Below are positions 62,695 to 64,000 of a stretch of DNA of 64,000 nt, in pieces (within the stretch, counting starts at the first letter, position 1; each line of letters begins with the position of its first letter). The stretch is from Natronobacterium haloterrestre. Lineage in GTDB: Archaea > Halobacteriota > Halobacteria > Halobacteriales > Natrialbaceae. Below the pieces are notes generated by a model. The model ran no database searches. It saw nothing but the letters and a program-made list of their open reading frames with translations, and was not told the DNA's origin. A program made the position numbers and the translations under genes. The stretch is from positions 434,001-498,000 of the forward strand of contig NZ_FOKW01000003.1 in NCBI RefSeq assembly GCF_900112205.1. Direction: 5' to 3'.

Positions 62695-64000
62695 ATGGAC
62701 GAAGGCGCGCCGTCGGCGACGCGACGAGGGGCACTCGCAGGGGCGGGGAGTGCAATCGCCACGGCACTCGCGGGCTGTTCGGAACGGCTCTGGTCACGGG
62801 CGGGCACCGCCGGTTCCGAGCAGATCGAACTGACGATCAAGACGGTGCCCGCGGACGACGACCTCGCGGCGGCCAAGATCGTAAGCCAGTTCCGCGAGAA
62901 CCTTCGCGACGCCGGGATCGGCGTCACCCACGAACCGGTTCCGGAGGCCGACCTCTACCGGGACGTCCTCCTCGACGAGGAGTACGATGTTTTCGTCGCC
63001 CGGCATCCGGGGATCGAGGAGTACGACGCGCTGCGGGGACTGTTACACTCCGAGTTCGTCAACGAACAGGGGTGGCAAAACCCCTTTCACTTCTCGGACG
63101 TGCTCGCGGACGACTACCTCGACCGACAGCGCCGCGAGACTGGAGAGCAACGCCGGGAGACGATCGCCGAGTTGCTCGAGTACCTCGGCGACACCGTGCC
63201 GTACACGACCATCGGTTTCCCGATCGAGATCGCCGGGCACCGCGCGGGGATCGACGCCAGGCGGACGCTCTCCTGTCCGGGGGATTACTTCGATCTCCTC
63301 TGTCGCGAACCGGCCGACGGGCCCCGGGACGGGCCGCTCGAGGTCGGGGTCTACGGCGATCGGCTCGGTCAGCGCCTGAATCCGCTCGTCGTCGACCGGA
63401 ACCGAATCGATGGCCTGCTGGGACTGCTGTACGAACCGCTGGTTCGCCGAGTCGAGACGGGCCCGTCGCGCGAGGAAACTCGAGTAGACGACGAGAACGG
63501 CGACGATACGGGAGCCGGGTCACAGCCGAACTGGTCCGACTCCGGGACGGAAACGGAAACGGAAACGGAAACGGAACGGGTCCCGTGGCTCGCGGAGGAG
63601 GTTTCCTGGGACGAGCGTGGCACCGGATCGGAGCCGCGACTTCGGGCCGACGTTACGCTCCGCGAGGGCCTGGAGTGGCACGACGGGGAGCCCCTCGAGG
63701 CCGACGACGTCGTCTTCACCTACCGGTTCCTGGCGGACACCTCCATGGGCGCGGTCGACGGCGGGGTGCCGGCACCGCGATACCGGAGCCAGGGGACGGT
63801 CGTCGAGACGGTCGACAGGCTCGACGATCGCACCGTCCGGTTTTCCTTCGGTGAGACGTCGCGACCCGTTGCGACCACCGCGTTTTCGATCCCGATACTG
63901 CCCGCACACGTCTGGCGCGACCGGACGGAACTCGTCGCCGATCAACGCACCGAGGCACTGACGACGGACAACGAGGAGCCGGTCGGCTCCGGCCCCTTCG
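62695..64000 (+). CDS. ABC transporter substrate-binding lipoprotein, family 5 (3' end outside window)
   Basis: The frame is open from ATG 62695 to the window end (435 residues visible). It starts with a Tat-type lipoprotein signal: SATRRGALAGAG and the lipobox LAGC with Cys28. The mature part has SBP family 5 features: ADVTLREGLEWHDGEPLEADDVVFTYRF is the family signature (key: WHDGEPLEADDVVFTYRF), and EPVGSGPF at the edge is the next conserved motif. Such proteins bind peptides or nickel for Opp/Dpp-type importers. A Glu-Thr run encoded by GGAAAC hexamer repeats (63545-63577) interrupts the domain as a disordered loop. The matching permease genes should lie just beyond the window. Confidence 0.85.
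   Translation, partial: MDEGAPSATRRGALAGAGSAIATALAGCSERLWSRAGTAGSEQIELTIKTVPADDDLAAAKIVSQFRENLRDAGIGVTHEPVPEADLYRDVLLDEEYDVFVARHPGIEEYDALRGLLHSEFVNEQGWQNPFHFSDVLADDYLDRQRRETGEQRRETIAELLEYLGDTVPYTTIGFPIEIAGHRAGIDARRTLSCPGDYFDLLCREPADGPRDGPLEVGVYGDRLGQRLNPLVVDRNRIDGLLGLLYEPLVRRVETGPSREETRVDDENGDDTGAGSQPNWSDSGTETETETETERVPWLAEEVSWDERGTGSEPRLRADVTLREGLEWHDGEPLEADDVVFTYRFLADTSMGAVDGGVPAPRYRSQGTVVETVDRLDDRTVRFSFGETSRPVATTAFSIPILPAHVWRDRTELVADQRTEALTTDNEEPVGSGPF

Noticed and set aside
63545-63577. GGAAAC hexamer repeat as a regulatory repeat
   Set aside because: It lies in frame inside the SBP5 gene and encodes Glu-Thr dipeptides of a disordered acidic loop, as in the acidic protein at 18402-20453.
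1-64000. CRISPR array, rRNA operon or toxin-antitoxin locus
   Set aside because: No regularly spaced repeats of the right size, no rRNA-like stretch and no recognisable toxin-antitoxin pair were seen.

Overview
This 64 kb window is from a halophilic archaeon, most likely of the Natrialbaceae/Natrialbales type. The DNA is GC-rich and the predicted proteins are strongly acidic. Haloarchaeal hallmarks include a cbaDBAC-type ba3 oxidase operon, a salactin/volactin-type actin, a CetZ tubulin, Tat lipoproteins, a PGF-CTERM surface protein, many small CxxC zinc proteins, Rpo11, SRP19, Gar1, GatE, Dph2 and an Orc1/Cdc6 initiator beside an ORB-type origin. Most promoters are TATA boxes about 25-35 bases before the start codon, as expected for leaderless haloarchaeal mRNAs. 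Family names come from reading the proteins; no search was run.

Layout. 1-8.5 kb: a truncated hypothetical gene, hisF, a zinc-ribbon/CAP-like membrane protein, rpoL, a rhomboid protease and a MacB-like ABC exporter (one ATPase, two FtsX permeases). 8.5-11.5 kb: ba3 oxidase operon on the minus strand. 11.6-15.1 kb: METTL5-like methyltransferase with a small partner gene, a mini zinc ribbon, the actin homologue and a membrane protein next to it. 15.2-21.5 kb: dph2, a tandem winged-helix regulator, an MBL hydrolase, a very acidic coiled-coil protein and a HisG-like protein. 21.6-24.75 kb: a tyrosine recombinase/DUF5805 pair and 1.6 kb without a credible gene, bracketed by an imperfect inverted repeat. 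24.75-31.5 kb: aldehyde ferredoxin oxidoreductase, zinc finger, fumarase, two PH-domain membrane proteins and BolA. 31.5-39 kb: two large soluble histidine kinases with near-duplicate kinase cores, then cysS. 39-44 kb: Tat-exported proteins, manganese catalase, presenilin-like protease, gar1-srp19. 44-48 kb: btuF and btuCD fired divergently from one palindromic TATA element. 48-54.9 kb: gatE, Lrp regulator, EamA transporter, HTH/zinc protein, HEAT-repeat protein and a zinc-finger/degenerate RecA-like protein.

55-58.3 kb is the most structured part: a TrmJ-type methyltransferase, a CTAG-rich asymmetric tract, a palindrome-rich element of about 400 bp resembling IS200/IS605-derived PATEs, then an origin with at least four ORB repeats flanking an AT-rich stretch, followed by orc1/cdc6. 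A single further ORB copy lies 54 kb away at 2.5 kb. The window ends with mptE behind a structured leader, a zinc ribbon, an F420-dependent oxidoreductase, cetZ and a truncated SBP5-family lipoprotein.

Together the genes describe aerobic respiration, corrinoid uptake, translation and RNA modification, cell-shape cytoskeleton and replication initiation. No tRNA, rRNA or CRISPR array was seen.
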